From: an uncultured Pelagibacteraceae bacterium
Lineage (GTDB): Bacteria > Pseudomonadota > Alphaproteobacteria > Pelagibacterales > Pelagibacteraceae
Assembly (NCBI GenBank): GCA_902560015.1
Contig: CACEKA010000002.1
Span: forward strand, 1 to 64,000
Length of the DNA stretch: 64,000 nt
Reading direction: 5' to 3'
Below the pieces are notes generated by a model. The model saw nothing but the letters and a program-made list of their open reading frames with translations, did not search any database and was not told the origin of the DNA. The position numbers and the translations under genes were made by a program. This document shows positions 56,310 through 64,000 of the stretch, piece by piece; position 1 is the stretch's first letter, and each line of letters starts with the position of its first letter.

Positions 56310-57077
56310 TTATTTATTAAGTCTTTTATGAATGCTATTTAAAGTTTTTTCTAATGACTTATAAAAACTAGCTTTAGTTAGTTCTCTAACACCTTGTTCA
56401 TTTAGACCTTGCGGTGTTTGAGACTCTTTTACTAAAAATTTTAAATCTTTTTTAGAATTTACAACCGCATCTTCAGATAAAGCCAAGAATAAAGAAGTAA
56501 TATATTTTTGAGCATTATCTCTTTTTACACCACGTTTAACAAGCCAATCAGTCATAACTCTTAGCAACTCATAAAAAGGTGCCATCATTCCAGAAGTTGA
56601 CCAAAAATTAATTGAAGATTTTTCATTTTTAATCTCTACGGTTGTACCTAGTTGATTAAAGAATTTTTTTACTTTCAAATTAGGTGGACAGATAGGAACT
56701 GGTCCTTTTTTTAACGATATTGGAGGTAAAGGTATCGCTCTTACAATCTTTGCTCTAACTTTAATCATTTTTTTCAATTGAGATAAAGTAATTGTAGAAA
56801 TAAAACTTATTATAGTTTGTGTTGATCTAAATTTTAAATCTTTAATTATTCTATTTCCTATTGTAGGAGTGACAGACAAAAATACCCAGTCACACTTATC
56901 AACTATTTGCTGATTTTCTCTAGCAATTATTACTTTTTTAAATTTTTGTTTTAAATTTTTAGCTATAATTTTGTTTCTTGGCGAAATTATAATTTTTTTA
57001 AAATTAATTTTAGACGTACAAATCCCAGCTATTACTGAAGATGCTATTTTACCCGTGCCTATAAAACCTAAATTCAT
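56310..57077 (-). CDS. Pyrroline-5-carboxylate reductase-like protein
   Basis: A 255-residue NADP-binding protein: N-terminal G-F-I-G-T-G-K-I-A-S, and the C-terminal T-P-Q-G-L-N-E-Q-G-V motif of P5C reductases (usually T-P-G-G). A-I-P-L-P-P replaces the usual M-P-N-T-P. It belongs to the ProC superfamily but is divergent and may reduce another cyclic imine. It sits between GlaH and livG. Confidence 0.8.
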   Translation of the reverse strand: MNLGFIGTGKIASSVIAGICTSKINFKKIIISPRNKIIAKNLKQKFKKVIIARENQQIVDKCDWVFLSVTPTIGNRIIKDLKFRSTQTIISFISTITLSQLKKMIKVRAKIVRAIPLPPISLKKGPVPICPPNLKVKKFFNQLGTTVEIKNEKSSINFWSTSGMMAPFYELLRVMTDWLVKRGVKRDNAQKYITSLFLALSEDAVVNSKKDLKFLVKESQTPQGLNEQGVRELTKASFYKSLEKTLNSIHKRLNK

Positions 57078-57110
57078 AAATTTTGATTACCTTATATTGA
57101 TTATATTGAA

Positions 57111-58022
57111 TTAATTAATAAAAAAAGAGCCTCTAATTCTCAATAATTCTCTATTTAATTCTTTATTTTCTTTGAAAGGTTTTCTTCCATGCAACCAAAA
57201 GTAATTATTAGCAATTATAGCAGATCCTACGGGAAGTTTGGTGATAGTTTTATTTTCACTTTCTTCTAAAGCATCTGATAATCTTTGTAAAAAATTACCT
57301 TGTTCCATATTTTTAGGCTCTGGAAATTGATCAATGTAAGAAATATTTGGTTTGCCGTTTTCATCAGATGAAAAAACTGGATGTTCTACTTTGTAATTTA
57401 TGTTTTTACTTTTTGGTGAGCCCCAAATAAAATTCTGTTTACCCACAGGATCGTTATACAAATCCTCACAGTGTTCCCAATCATCAAGATGCAACATAGC
57501 TGTTTCTCCTCCTTCAACATTCTGTTCATTAATTTTCGCCATTAATAACCAGTCGGTAACTTCTTTTACGTATGTACCATCAGTATGAAGATCCATATTT
57601 ATATATGCTTTTCTTAGATACGAGTCACTTTGATCTTCGTGTTTAACTGTAAATCTTGCATAGTATTTTCCAGCCATAGAGTCATGGTTTGGCATTCCAA
57701 TTAAATGAGCAATTGCAGTAGAAAGTTTTACTAAAAATTTATCATTAATTTTAGAATTAACATTTTTAGGGCCAATTATAAAACATCCTGTGTCCCTGTC
57801 TCTTAATATTTTATTCATTAGTTCGCTTAATTTATTATTAGTTAAATCATCTAAACTTTTTGCAATAGTAAATCTGGTGAATGGTTTTAGTTCTAATGCA
57901 GTTAGATCAAATTTGTTAAAAGGAAAGATTAGTTTTTTTATGATTTCATCGTCTAAACTAATATTAATTATTCGTTTTGATTTTTCATGCTCATGTATTT
58001 CAAGACCAGCTATATTTTGCAT
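57111..58022 (-). CDS. glaH: Glutarate 2-hydroxylase GlaH (CsiD)
   Basis: A 303-residue Fe(II)/2-oxoglutarate dioxygenase. It aligns by eye with E. coli CsiD through T-A-I-A-H-L-I-G (102-109), the A-G-K-Y-Y-A-R-F-x-V-K segment, iron ligands H146 and D148 (L-H-T-D-G-T-Y), H278 (W-L-H-G-R) and the C-terminal R-E-L-L-R-I-R-G. CsiD hydroxylates glutarate to L-2-hydroxyglutarate in lysine catabolism. No lhgO or gabT is beside it here. The gene is 33 bases before the P5C-reductase-like gene. Confidence 0.93.
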   Translation of the reverse strand: MQNIAGLEIHEHEKSKRIINISLDDEIIKKLIFPFNKFDLTALELKPFTRFTIAKSLDDLTNNKLSELMNKILRDRDTGCFIIGPKNVNSKINDKFLVKLSTAIAHLIGMPNHDSMAGKYYARFTVKHEDQSDSYLRKAYINMDLHTDGTYVKEVTDWLLMAKINEQNVEGGETAMLHLDDWEHCEDLYNDPVGKQNFIWGSPKSKNINYKVEHPVFSSDENGKPNISYIDQFPEPKNMEQGNFLQRLSDALEESENKTITKLPVGSAIIANNYFWLHGRKPFKENKELNRELLRIRGSFFIN

Positions 58023-58062
58023 AATAAATTTTAAGTTAAGTTTATAAATAAATCAATTTTAT

Positions 58063-58386
58063 TTAAAAATAATTGCTTAAAATTGCCATACTGACAGCAG
58101 AAAAAATAGTTGGATACACATAGTTTTTTTTTGAAATAAAAAAAACAATTAAAGATAAAATTACGACAGCTAATCTACTTAAATAACTAGAATCAATTAA
58201 AACTCCTACAGGAAAAATAATTGTTCTAGCAATCAGAGCTGCTAATGTTGCATAAGCTAAACAATTAAACCATTTAAATAATTTTGATGTTTCTTTAATT
58301 CCTTCGGAGCTTACCACACCTAAAAATCTTGATAGAAAAGTTGCAAGTGATGTTAAAAGAATTGCATAAATAATATTAGCTGACAT
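58063..58386 (-). CDS. azlD: AzlD-family branched-chain amino acid exporter small subunit
   Basis: A 107-residue protein with about four helices in the AzlD family, with T-F-L-S-R-F-L-G-V near 18 and the C-terminal small helices. It overlaps azlC by 11 bases. With AzlC it exports branched-chain amino acids or analogues. Confidence 0.87.
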   Translation of the reverse strand: MSANIIYAILLTSLATFLSRFLGVVSSEGIKETSKLFKWFNCLAYATLAALIARTIIFPVGVLIDSSYLSRLAVVILSLIVFFISKKNYVYPTIFSAVSMAILSNYF

Positions 58387-59083
58387 TTAATTCTCCAATC
58401 AAATATGCGATTGTACCACCCACCAATCCGCCTAATAAAATTGACCACTCTGGTGTTAAAAAATAAAAAATTGGTCCTAATAATAACCCAAGTATAACTG
58501 ATAAGGAAACCTGTATAGTTTTAGAAGCCCCAACCATCATACATAAAAAATAAATAGGATTTAAAATTGCTAATCCCATCATCAAATCTTTATTTAAATA
58601 TTCTGAAGAAAAAAAACCAATAAAAGTTCCAATTACCGCAATACTCCAGGTTGCAGTGCCAATACCAATCCAATAATCAATACGTTGTTCTTTAGGTATT
58701 GATTTGTAATTACTTTTCATGATTAACCACGCAGAAACAGCAATGAAATGACATGAAAAATAATATTTCCATTTTGGTTGACTTTCATGCATCATCAAAG
58801 GAAATAGTGATACTGCCATTGGATAAAGTCGGGCATTAACAAACCAAACAGCTAAAAAAATATTTAGCAAAGAAGCACCAACTAACAATGACTCTGCCAT
58901 TACCAAAGAACCTGGCAAGGCGTAAGTTAACATGGTTGAGAAAACACTTTCTTGAATATTAAATCCTAAATTTTTAAGTAAAGCTCCAATAGCAATAAAA
59001 CAGCATCCTAATGCTATAGCTGGGCTATCGTGTTTTAGTATAGATTTATAACCTTTAAGAAAAAATTCTTTGTTTATCATCAA
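58376..59083 (-). CDS. azlC: AzlC-family branched-chain amino acid exporter large subunit
   Basis: A 235-residue AzlC-family permease: A-I-A-L-G-C-C-F-I-A-I-G near 22, V-F-S-T-M-L-T-Y-A-L-P-G-S-L and the R-L-Y-P-M-A-V-S-L-F-P motif. It overlaps livF of system 3 by 4 bases, so an exporter is coupled to an importer. Confidence 0.9.
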   Translation of the reverse strand: MMINKEFFLKGYKSILKHDSPAIALGCCFIAIGALLKNLGFNIQESVFSTMLTYALPGSLVMAESLLVGASLLNIFLAVWFVNARLYPMAVSLFPLMMHESQPKWKYYFSCHFIAVSAWLIMKSNYKSIPKEQRIDYWIGIGTATWSIAVIGTFIGFFSSEYLNKDLMMGLAILNPIYFLCMMVGASKTIQVSLSVILGLLLGPIFYFLTPEWSILLGGLVGGTIAYLIGELNVS

Positions 59084-59865
59084 CCACCAAGAAATAGTCT
59101 ACCTACGTCTGGATTTTCTAATAAATCATTTCCTTTTCCAGCAATTGCAGTTTGTCCTGATACTAAAACATAACCAATGTCAGCAAACTCCAGACCTTTC
59201 TTTGCATTTTGCTCAACAAGTATTATTGTTTTTTTTTCATTTTGTTGAAGATCTCTTAAAATTTCAAAAACCATATCTATATATCTTGGCTCCAATCCAA
59301 TTGAAGGTTCATCTACCAATAATACTGATGGTTTCATAACAAGAGCTCTAGATATTTCTAGCAATCTTCTTTCTCCACCAGATAAAACTTTGGCTGGTTG
59401 ATTTCGTCTATTTCTAAGTCTCTCATATTTTTCAAATATTCTTTCAGCTTCCTGATAAGACTCATCCGTTTTTTCTTTAATATATCCGCCCATCAATAAA
59501 TTTTCTTCAACAGTCATATCGGGAAATACAGAATTGTCTTGAAGTATATAAGCTATACCGACTGACTTTAATTTTTCAGCAGGAGTAAGATTCGTAATCT
59601 CTTTTCCTTCTATTTCAATCTGACCAGAAAATATGTTAGTAAATCCATATATAGAATGAAGTATTGTAGATTTTCCTGCACCATTAGGTCCAATTAAACA
59701 TAATGATTGGGCTTTATTTACAAACAAATCAAAGTTATGAAGAATTTCCATCTTTCCATAACCAGCATTTAAATTTTTAATTGTTAAATGAATTTCATTT
59801 GGAGATAATTTTTTTAAGTCATCTGCTGTTGGAGCTTTTCCTAATACTTCATATTGGTTTGACAT
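59080..59865 (-). CDS. livF: Branched-chain-type ABC ATPase LivF (system 3)
   Basis: A 261-residue ABC ATPase with a 28-residue polar N-terminal extension before the conserved fold: Walker A G-P-N-G-A-G-K-S-T (59-67), signature L-S-G-G-E-R-R-L, Walker B V-L-L-V-D-E-P-S. Overlaps livG by one base and azlC by four. Confidence 0.92.
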   Translation of the reverse strand: MSNQYEVLGKAPTADDLKKLSPNEIHLTIKNLNAGYGKMEILHNFDLFVNKAQSLCLIGPNGAGKSTILHSIYGFTNIFSGQIEIEGKEITNLTPAEKLKSVGIAYILQDNSVFPDMTVEENLLMGGYIKEKTDESYQEAERIFEKYERLRNRRNQPAKVLSGGERRLLEISRALVMKPSVLLVDEPSIGLEPRYIDMVFEILRDLQQNEKKTIILVEQNAKKGLEFADIGYVLVSGQTAIAGKGNDLLENPDVGRLFLGG

Positions 59866-60605
59866 TATTGAGCTCCTAAATACGCATCTATAACACGTTT
59901 GTCATTTTTAATTTCATCAGGAGACCCATTTGCTAGCATCTTTCCATGAGCTAGACAGAAAATATCTTCAGCTAATTGCATAATTACTCTCATATTATGT
60001 TCAATTACTAAAAGGGTAATTCCAAAATCCTTATTTACTTTAATTAACCTATCAATAATTCCGTTTATCAATGTTGGATTAATGCCAGCAGTAGGCTCAT
60101 CTAATAATAGCATTTCAGGCTCATTCATTAATGCCATTGCAAGTTCTAATAACTTTTGTTGACCAAAGGAAAGATCTCCTGCTCTAAGCTTTCTTTTATG
60201 GTACAAGCCTACAAAATTGAGTAAATTTTCAGCTTTATCTGTTAGTTCTTGTGGAATTTTTGAAAAAATTTTCATTAAATTTGCGTCACTACCTTTGTGG
60301 CTAATAAGCATATTTTCAATGCAGTTTAGCTTTCCATAAATCCTTGTTTGTTGAAATGTTCTTAATAAACCTAATTTTGCAATAACTGGTACTGGCAATT
60401 CTGAAACTTCTTTACCATTAAATTTTATTGATCCCTGGTCGATTGGATAGGTTCCAACTATTGAATTAAATAAAGTTGTTTTTCCAGATCCATTAGGACC
60501 AATTAATCCAACTATTTTTCCTTTTTCAACGTTCATAGATATATCTACATTGGCTTTAACACCGCCAAATGATTTACTTACATTACTAACCTCTAAAATA
60601 CTCAT
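59865..60605 (-). CDS. livG: Branched-chain-type ABC ATPase LivG (system 3)
   Basis: A 246-residue ABC ATPase: Walker A G-P-N-G-S-G-K-T-T (36-44), signature L-S-F-G-Q-Q-K-L (F for G at the third position), Walker B M-L-L-L-D-E-P. Overlaps livM by 4 bases. Confidence 0.92.
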   Translation of the reverse strand: MSILEVSNVSKSFGGVKANVDISMNVEKGKIVGLIGPNGSGKTTLFNSIVGTYPIDQGSIKFNGKEVSELPVPVIAKLGLLRTFQQTRIYGKLNCIENMLISHKGSDANLMKIFSKIPQELTDKAENLLNFVGLYHKRKLRAGDLSFGQQKLLELAMALMNEPEMLLLDEPTAGINPTLINGIIDRLIKVNKDFGITLLVIEHNMRVIMQLAEDIFCLAHGKMLANGSPDEIKNDKRVIDAYLGAQ

Positions 60606-61651
60606 TTAAGTTCTACCTGTGCTTTACGATCTTTTTCATCTACTACTTCACCAAATCTATCTGGATATTTTTCTCTTAACCATCCCATGATTCCTTCTGG
60701 GAAATAGATTACAATTACAACAATCAAAACTCCTAAAGCAACATATTGCCATCCCAAGAAGAAAGTCCAAAAGCCTTCTTTGAATATATGAAAGACAGTT
60801 GCGCCAATAATTGGGCCCCAAAGTGTTCCTTTACCTCCAAGTATTGCCATCAATACCATGAATACTCCCATTTCTCTTCCATCAAATGCAACATCTGTAG
60901 AATCAATATATCCAACTAATCCACCCATAATTCCACCAGCCAAACCGCAAAAGAAAGCTGAGATCATCCAACCTATAATTTTGTATTTCATTGTTTCAAT
61001 ACCCATTGCTTCAGCTTTATCTTCGTTATCTCTAATAGCGTTAAGTATTAATTTAAATCTTGTAGGATATATTGAGCGTACAGCAATGAATGTGAATACC
61101 AATGTAAAGAAGCTTAAGAAATAAAAAAATTCACCTCTAGAGTCCAAACTTCCAACATCAGGAAATGGTGGTGTAGTGAAACCTTGTCCAGCTCCAATGA
61201 TTTCAATTCCTCCAGAAATTTCACCTGCTGCAACACCTAATCCTAATGTACAGATTGCAAAATAATGTCCTCTAAGTCCTAAAATAGAGTACCCAATTAC
61301 ACCTGCCACAATAGTTGGTACAACTGCAGCTACTAATAACCCAACAGCCATTCCTTGAAAAAATTGTGTAGGAGTATGTACAAATGTTTTCTCACCACCA
61401 CTTTCAGTCCACTCAGCTAGTGGGAAAAACATTCCGACTTGAACAGATGCACATAAATACATACCAAGACCATAAAAGAGAATATTTCCAAATGAATTAT
61501 AACCCATTTCACCACCTTGAATATTCCAGGTAGTAGCAAGAACTATCAATACACATAATATTGATAACTGAACTTTAAAAGCTGGAAATATAAACGGGGC
61601 GGCTATACCAAAAATTAAAATTCCAATATATAAAATTAAATTATCTTTCAT
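60602..61651 (-). CDS. livM: Branched-chain-type ABC permease LivM (system 3)
   Basis: A 349-residue permease: G-Y-N-S-F-G-N-I-L-F-Y-G-L-G near 53 and the R-D-N-E-D-K-A-E-A-M-G loop. It has a long acidic/basic C-terminal tail. A periplasmic insert at about 78-95 is rich in G and E. Overlaps livH by one base. Confidence 0.92.
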   Translation of the reverse strand: MKDNLILYIGILIFGIAAPFIFPAFKVQLSILCVLIVLATTWNIQGGEMGYNSFGNILFYGLGMYLCASVQVGMFFPLAEWTESGGEKTFVHTPTQFFQGMAVGLLVAAVVPTIVAGVIGYSILGLRGHYFAICTLGLGVAAGEISGGIEIIGAGQGFTTPPFPDVGSLDSRGEFFYFLSFFTLVFTFIAVRSIYPTRFKLILNAIRDNEDKAEAMGIETMKYKIIGWMISAFFCGLAGGIMGGLVGYIDSTDVAFDGREMGVFMVLMAILGGKGTLWGPIIGATVFHIFKEGFWTFFLGWQYVALGVLIVVIVIYFPEGIMGWLREKYPDRFGEVVDEKDRKAQVELK

Positions 61652-62544
61652 TATTTTAAGTATTCTCTTTTTCTCGAAAGTTTAAATCTTCTATAAACAA
61701 GTATTAAAACTAGAAGCAAAAATACTGATCCTATTCTAAATTCTGTTCCTAAAATATAATCAGCAAATTCTTCAAATACTCCTAATCCCATTCCAGACAT
61801 TGCAACACCTGGTAAATTTCCTAATCCAGCAACAATTACAATCATAAATGATCTTATTGTGTAAGGTAAGCCCATATAGGGATGGATAGTAAATGTTATA
61901 GATATTAATGCACCAGCAACACCGCAAAGGGCTGCATTAATACCGAACGTTGCAGCATAAACTTTTTCTGTATCTACACCTAAAATCTTCGCTGCTCTTG
62001 CGTTTTGTGCTGTAGCTCTAATTGCGCGACCAAGCTTAGATTTTTTCATATAAATCACTAAACAAATTGCAAATAAAATACTTATAAAGGCTGAAAATAT
62101 TTTGGAATTCGGCAATACAACATTATTATTAAATAACATAGTTGTTCCATAATCTGAATTTGCAAGAACAACATCAGCTCCAAATGCAAAGTTCATTAAT
62201 TGCATGAAAAGAATACTTATTCCAAAAGTCGCTAAAATAGAGATAAATAAATCTCTATCTACTACTTTATTAATTACGAGTTTGTAAATTGCTATACCAA
62301 CAAAATACATTATTACTGGGGCAACGATTACTCCCCAAGCTGGATGAATTCCATATAGATACATGAAGTAAGCAATGTATCCACCTAATATAACAAGATC
62401 TCCTTGGGCAATATTAATTATATTCATTACTCCCCATTGAAGTGCCATACCATAGGCAATCAATGCAAATAAAATACCAAGTAGAACTCCATCCAGGCAC
62501 GCTTGGACAGAGATCATTGGATATTGGAATACCATGAAATCCAT
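61651..62544 (-). CDS. livH: Branched-chain-type ABC permease LivH (system 3)
   Basis: A 297-residue permease: N-I-A-Q-G-D (H-to-Q at the usual A-H-G position), R-A-T-A-Q-N-A-R-A-A-K-I-L-G loop. It starts 17 bases downstream of a terminator hairpin, whose T tract abuts the weak AAAGG Shine-Dalgarno. It is thus expressed by read-through from the binding-protein promoter or from an undetected promoter. Confidence 0.92.
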   Translation of the reverse strand: MDFMVFQYPMISVQACLDGVLLGILFALIAYGMALQWGVMNIINIAQGDLVILGGYIAYFMYLYGIHPAWGVIVAPVIMYFVGIAIYKLVINKVVDRDLFISILATFGISILFMQLMNFAFGADVVLANSDYGTTMLFNNNVVLPNSKIFSAFISILFAICLVIYMKKSKLGRAIRATAQNARAAKILGVDTEKVYAATFGINAALCGVAGALISITFTIHPYMGLPYTIRSFMIVIVAGLGNLPGVAMSGMGLGVFEEFADYILGTEFRIGSVFLLLVLILVYRRFKLSRKREYLK

Positions 62545-62556
62545 AATGAACCTTTT

Positions 62557-62596
62557 AAAAAAATACCCCCTATATATAATATATTAGGGGGTATTT
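62557..62596 (-). terminator. Intrinsic terminator between binding protein and livH
   Basis: A 12-bp stem AAATACCCCCTA / TAGGGGGTATTT (62561-62572, 62585-62596) with an AT loop; on the minus strand it is followed by T7. It lies between the system 3 binding-protein stop and livH, suggesting reduced read-through to the permeases. Confidence 0.88.
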
Positions 62597-62607
62597 ATAG
62601 ATTTGTT

Positions 62608-63843
62608 TTATCTCTTAGACCAAGAAGGAATTGGGTGGATTAATTCAGCTGAAGCCCATTTTGTAGGAGCTACAACTTTATTTTCACACTTATCTCCATC
62701 ACACATCACTTGGAATAACACCATTGGTTTGTCAACATTCTGTCCACCTTCTGCAAATTTTATGTTTCCATAAAATGTCTGCATATTAGTGTCAGCAAGT
62801 GCATCTCTTACTTTAACTTTGTCAAAAGAATTTGCTCTTTCAAATGCATCTTTGAAAACCAATAAAGCTGCTGAAGACTCAGCTGCTTGATAAGGTGGTG
62901 CATATCCAAACTCTTTAGTAAAATCAGCATCATAAGTCATACCATCTTTAAAGAAGTTATCTTTGTAAGTTAGTGTTTTGTGCCACTGAGAAGCGCATAA
63001 AGCATATTGTGAGTTTTTACCATGTTGTTTTGATAATTTTGCAGCATCACAATGTGTCATTGCTAACATTGGAACATCTACTTTCATCTCAGATATTTGT
63101 CTGATAGCAGTTAGAGCACCTTTTGTATGACCTGAAACAACTAAAACATCTGGTTTCATTTGCTTCACTTTTACTAAAGTCGCAGCCATATCATTTAGCT
63201 CTTTTGGTAATTTATCATCTATTACTTTTTTAGATCCAGTTCTTTCGATTGCTTCCAAAACACCTAGTCTAACATCTTGTGAAAATGCGTCTTGTTCAAA
63301 AGCCATTGCAACTGTAACTGGTTTACCACCATTTTTTTCAACTGCTAAATCTATAGCAACATCAAGATATAAGTTAGCTGGAGCTAATACAGCAAATAGA
63401 TATTTGTACCCTTTTGTAAACAGAGATCTAGATGCACCATTTGCTTCTACCATTGGAACACCATATTTTTCAGTTACTGGAGCAATCGCTTTAGTTAAAC
63501 CAGAACTGTATGGACCAAGCATAAACTCAACACCATCTTGTGATATTAATCTTTCTGCAAGCTGTGCAGCTCTCTTAGGATTTGACTCATCATCGTAATA
63601 GATAATGTCAAACTTATAAGTCTTTCCTCCAACTTTAACACCGCCCATGCTGTTAATTCTGTCAACGGCCATGTTATAACCATTTTGAGTATGAACACCA
63701 TTAGATGAGTATTTACCAGTTAGGGAAATCGCAGCACCCAAAATAATTTTGTCACCAACAACTTTTGCAAATGATGCAACAGATGTTGAAAATAAAATTA
63801 CTAATGCAGAAACAAAACTTAATATAATTTTATTTAACTTCAT
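62608..63843 (-). CDS. ABC transporter substrate-binding protein (Peripla_BP_6, system 3)
   Basis: A 411-residue type I periplasmic binding protein with a signal peptide (1-26, cleavage near S-F-A-K) and I-I-L-G-A-A-I-S-L-T-G-K-Y-S as the fold opening. Pocket region Y-G-V-P-M-V-E-A-N-G-A-S. Strong Shine-Dalgarno AGAGGAAA. First gene of the unit that continues through livHMGF, azlCD and onward. The ligand is unknown; amides, amino acids and aromatic acids are typical. Confidence 0.93.
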   Translation of the reverse strand: MKLNKIILSFVSALVILFSTSVASFAKVVGDKIILGAAISLTGKYSSNGVHTQNGYNMAVDRINSMGGVKVGGKTYKFDIIYYDDESNPKRAAQLAERLISQDGVEFMLGPYSSGLTKAIAPVTEKYGVPMVEANGASRSLFTKGYKYLFAVLAPANLYLDVAIDLAVEKNGGKPVTVAMAFEQDAFSQDVRLGVLEAIERTGSKKVIDDKLPKELNDMAATLVKVKQMKPDVLVVSGHTKGALTAIRQISEMKVDVPMLAMTHCDAAKLSKQHGKNSQYALCASQWHKTLTYKDNFFKDGMTYDADFTKEFGYAPPYQAAESSAALLVFKDAFERANSFDKVKVRDALADTNMQTFYGNIKFAEGGQNVDKPMVLFQVMCDGDKCENKVVAPTKWASAELIHPIPSWSKR

Positions 63844-63933
63844 TTTATTTCCTCTTGTTATTAATTAATTAATAATCAATTAAATAAAGAAATTGATCTT
63901 ATTGCAAGTGGCAATAAAGACCATTTAGAGAAA

Positions 63934-64000
63934 CTAATATTGTTGAGTTACAACAATTATTCCAGCAATAATGACTAAAACACTCGCAGAAATTGTATTA
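63934..64000 (-). CDS. 3' end of a membrane protein gene, probably DMT-type
   Basis: The minus-strand frame reads N-T-I-S-A-S-V-L-V-I-I-A-G-I-I-V-V-T-Q-Q-Y and TAG (63936-63934). The hydrophobic final helix with a short tail resembles the end of EamA-type transporters. Only 21 codons are in the window, so the family is a guess. Its stop is 91 bases before the binding-protein start. Confidence 0.45.
   Translation of the reverse strand, partial: NTISASVLVIIAGIIVVTQQY

Noticed and set aside
1-64000. CRISPR array, insertion sequence, prophage, rRNA or tRNA
   Set aside because: No repeat-spacer pattern, transposase, integrase, phage structural genes or stable RNA sequences were seen on either strand.

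Overview
The window looks like a piece of a SAR11 (Pelagibacterales) alphaproteobacterial chromosome. The evidence is the very AT-rich sequence, gene spacing of a few bases or direct overlaps such as ATGA and TAATG, the tandem glycine riboswitch on gcvT, and the abundance of periplasmic-binding-protein (ABC and TRAP) uptake systems. I see no rRNA, tRNA, CRISPR array, insertion sequence or phage gene. Taxonomy is inferred from content and style, not from a search.

Left part (1-32.6 kb), mostly core genes. A minus-strand operon, gcvT-gcvH-gcvP, sits behind a two-aptamer glycine riboswitch and is followed by a COG2907 flavoprotein and a DUF1365 gene cut by the window edge. Next is a divergent 5-oxoproline locus: pxpB-pxpC-eamA on minus, and pxpA, a TPR gene and a DUF1445 (D-glutamate cyclase-like) gene on plus. 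A branched-chain-amino-acid-type ABC importer (livFGMH) has its binding protein divergent. Then come terC-like, panB, gloA, guaA (apparently frameshifted at an A7 run), a TPR gene, guaB (without its CBS pair), rlmE, pssA, psd, icd, alaS, recA, a tolC-like gene, a glycerate-kinase-like gene, GFA and cupin genes, and umuDC. recA and umuD share an SOS-box-like upstream motif.

Middle part (32.6-50.4 kb), accessory catabolism. A BKACE gene is followed by an aromatic ring-cleavage unit: MhpA-like hydroxylase, type I extradiol dioxygenase with all ligand residues, TRAP DctP, FAH-family hydrolase, and divergent DctQM. A sulfatase comes next, then a plus-strand operon: luciferase-like monooxygenase, Xsc-like ThDP enzyme, methyltransferase, DUF1185 protein, alpha/beta hydrolase, aldehyde dehydrogenase, EamA exporter, and an ABC binding protein ending at a bidirectional terminator. 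This 16-kb block is the best candidate for an undescribed pathway.

Right part (50.4-64 kb), a long minus-strand run. It holds TauE/SafE and MFS transporters, a candidate 22-codon membrane micro-ORF, a second livMHFG set, a P5C-reductase-like gene, a GlaH/CsiD glutarate hydroxylase, the AzlCD exporter, and a third livFGMH set with its own binding protein, from which it is separated by an intrinsic terminator. The last bases appear to be the 3' end of another multi-spanning membrane protein gene. The logic of the whole window is import of amino acids and small organic acids feeding short oxidative pathways.
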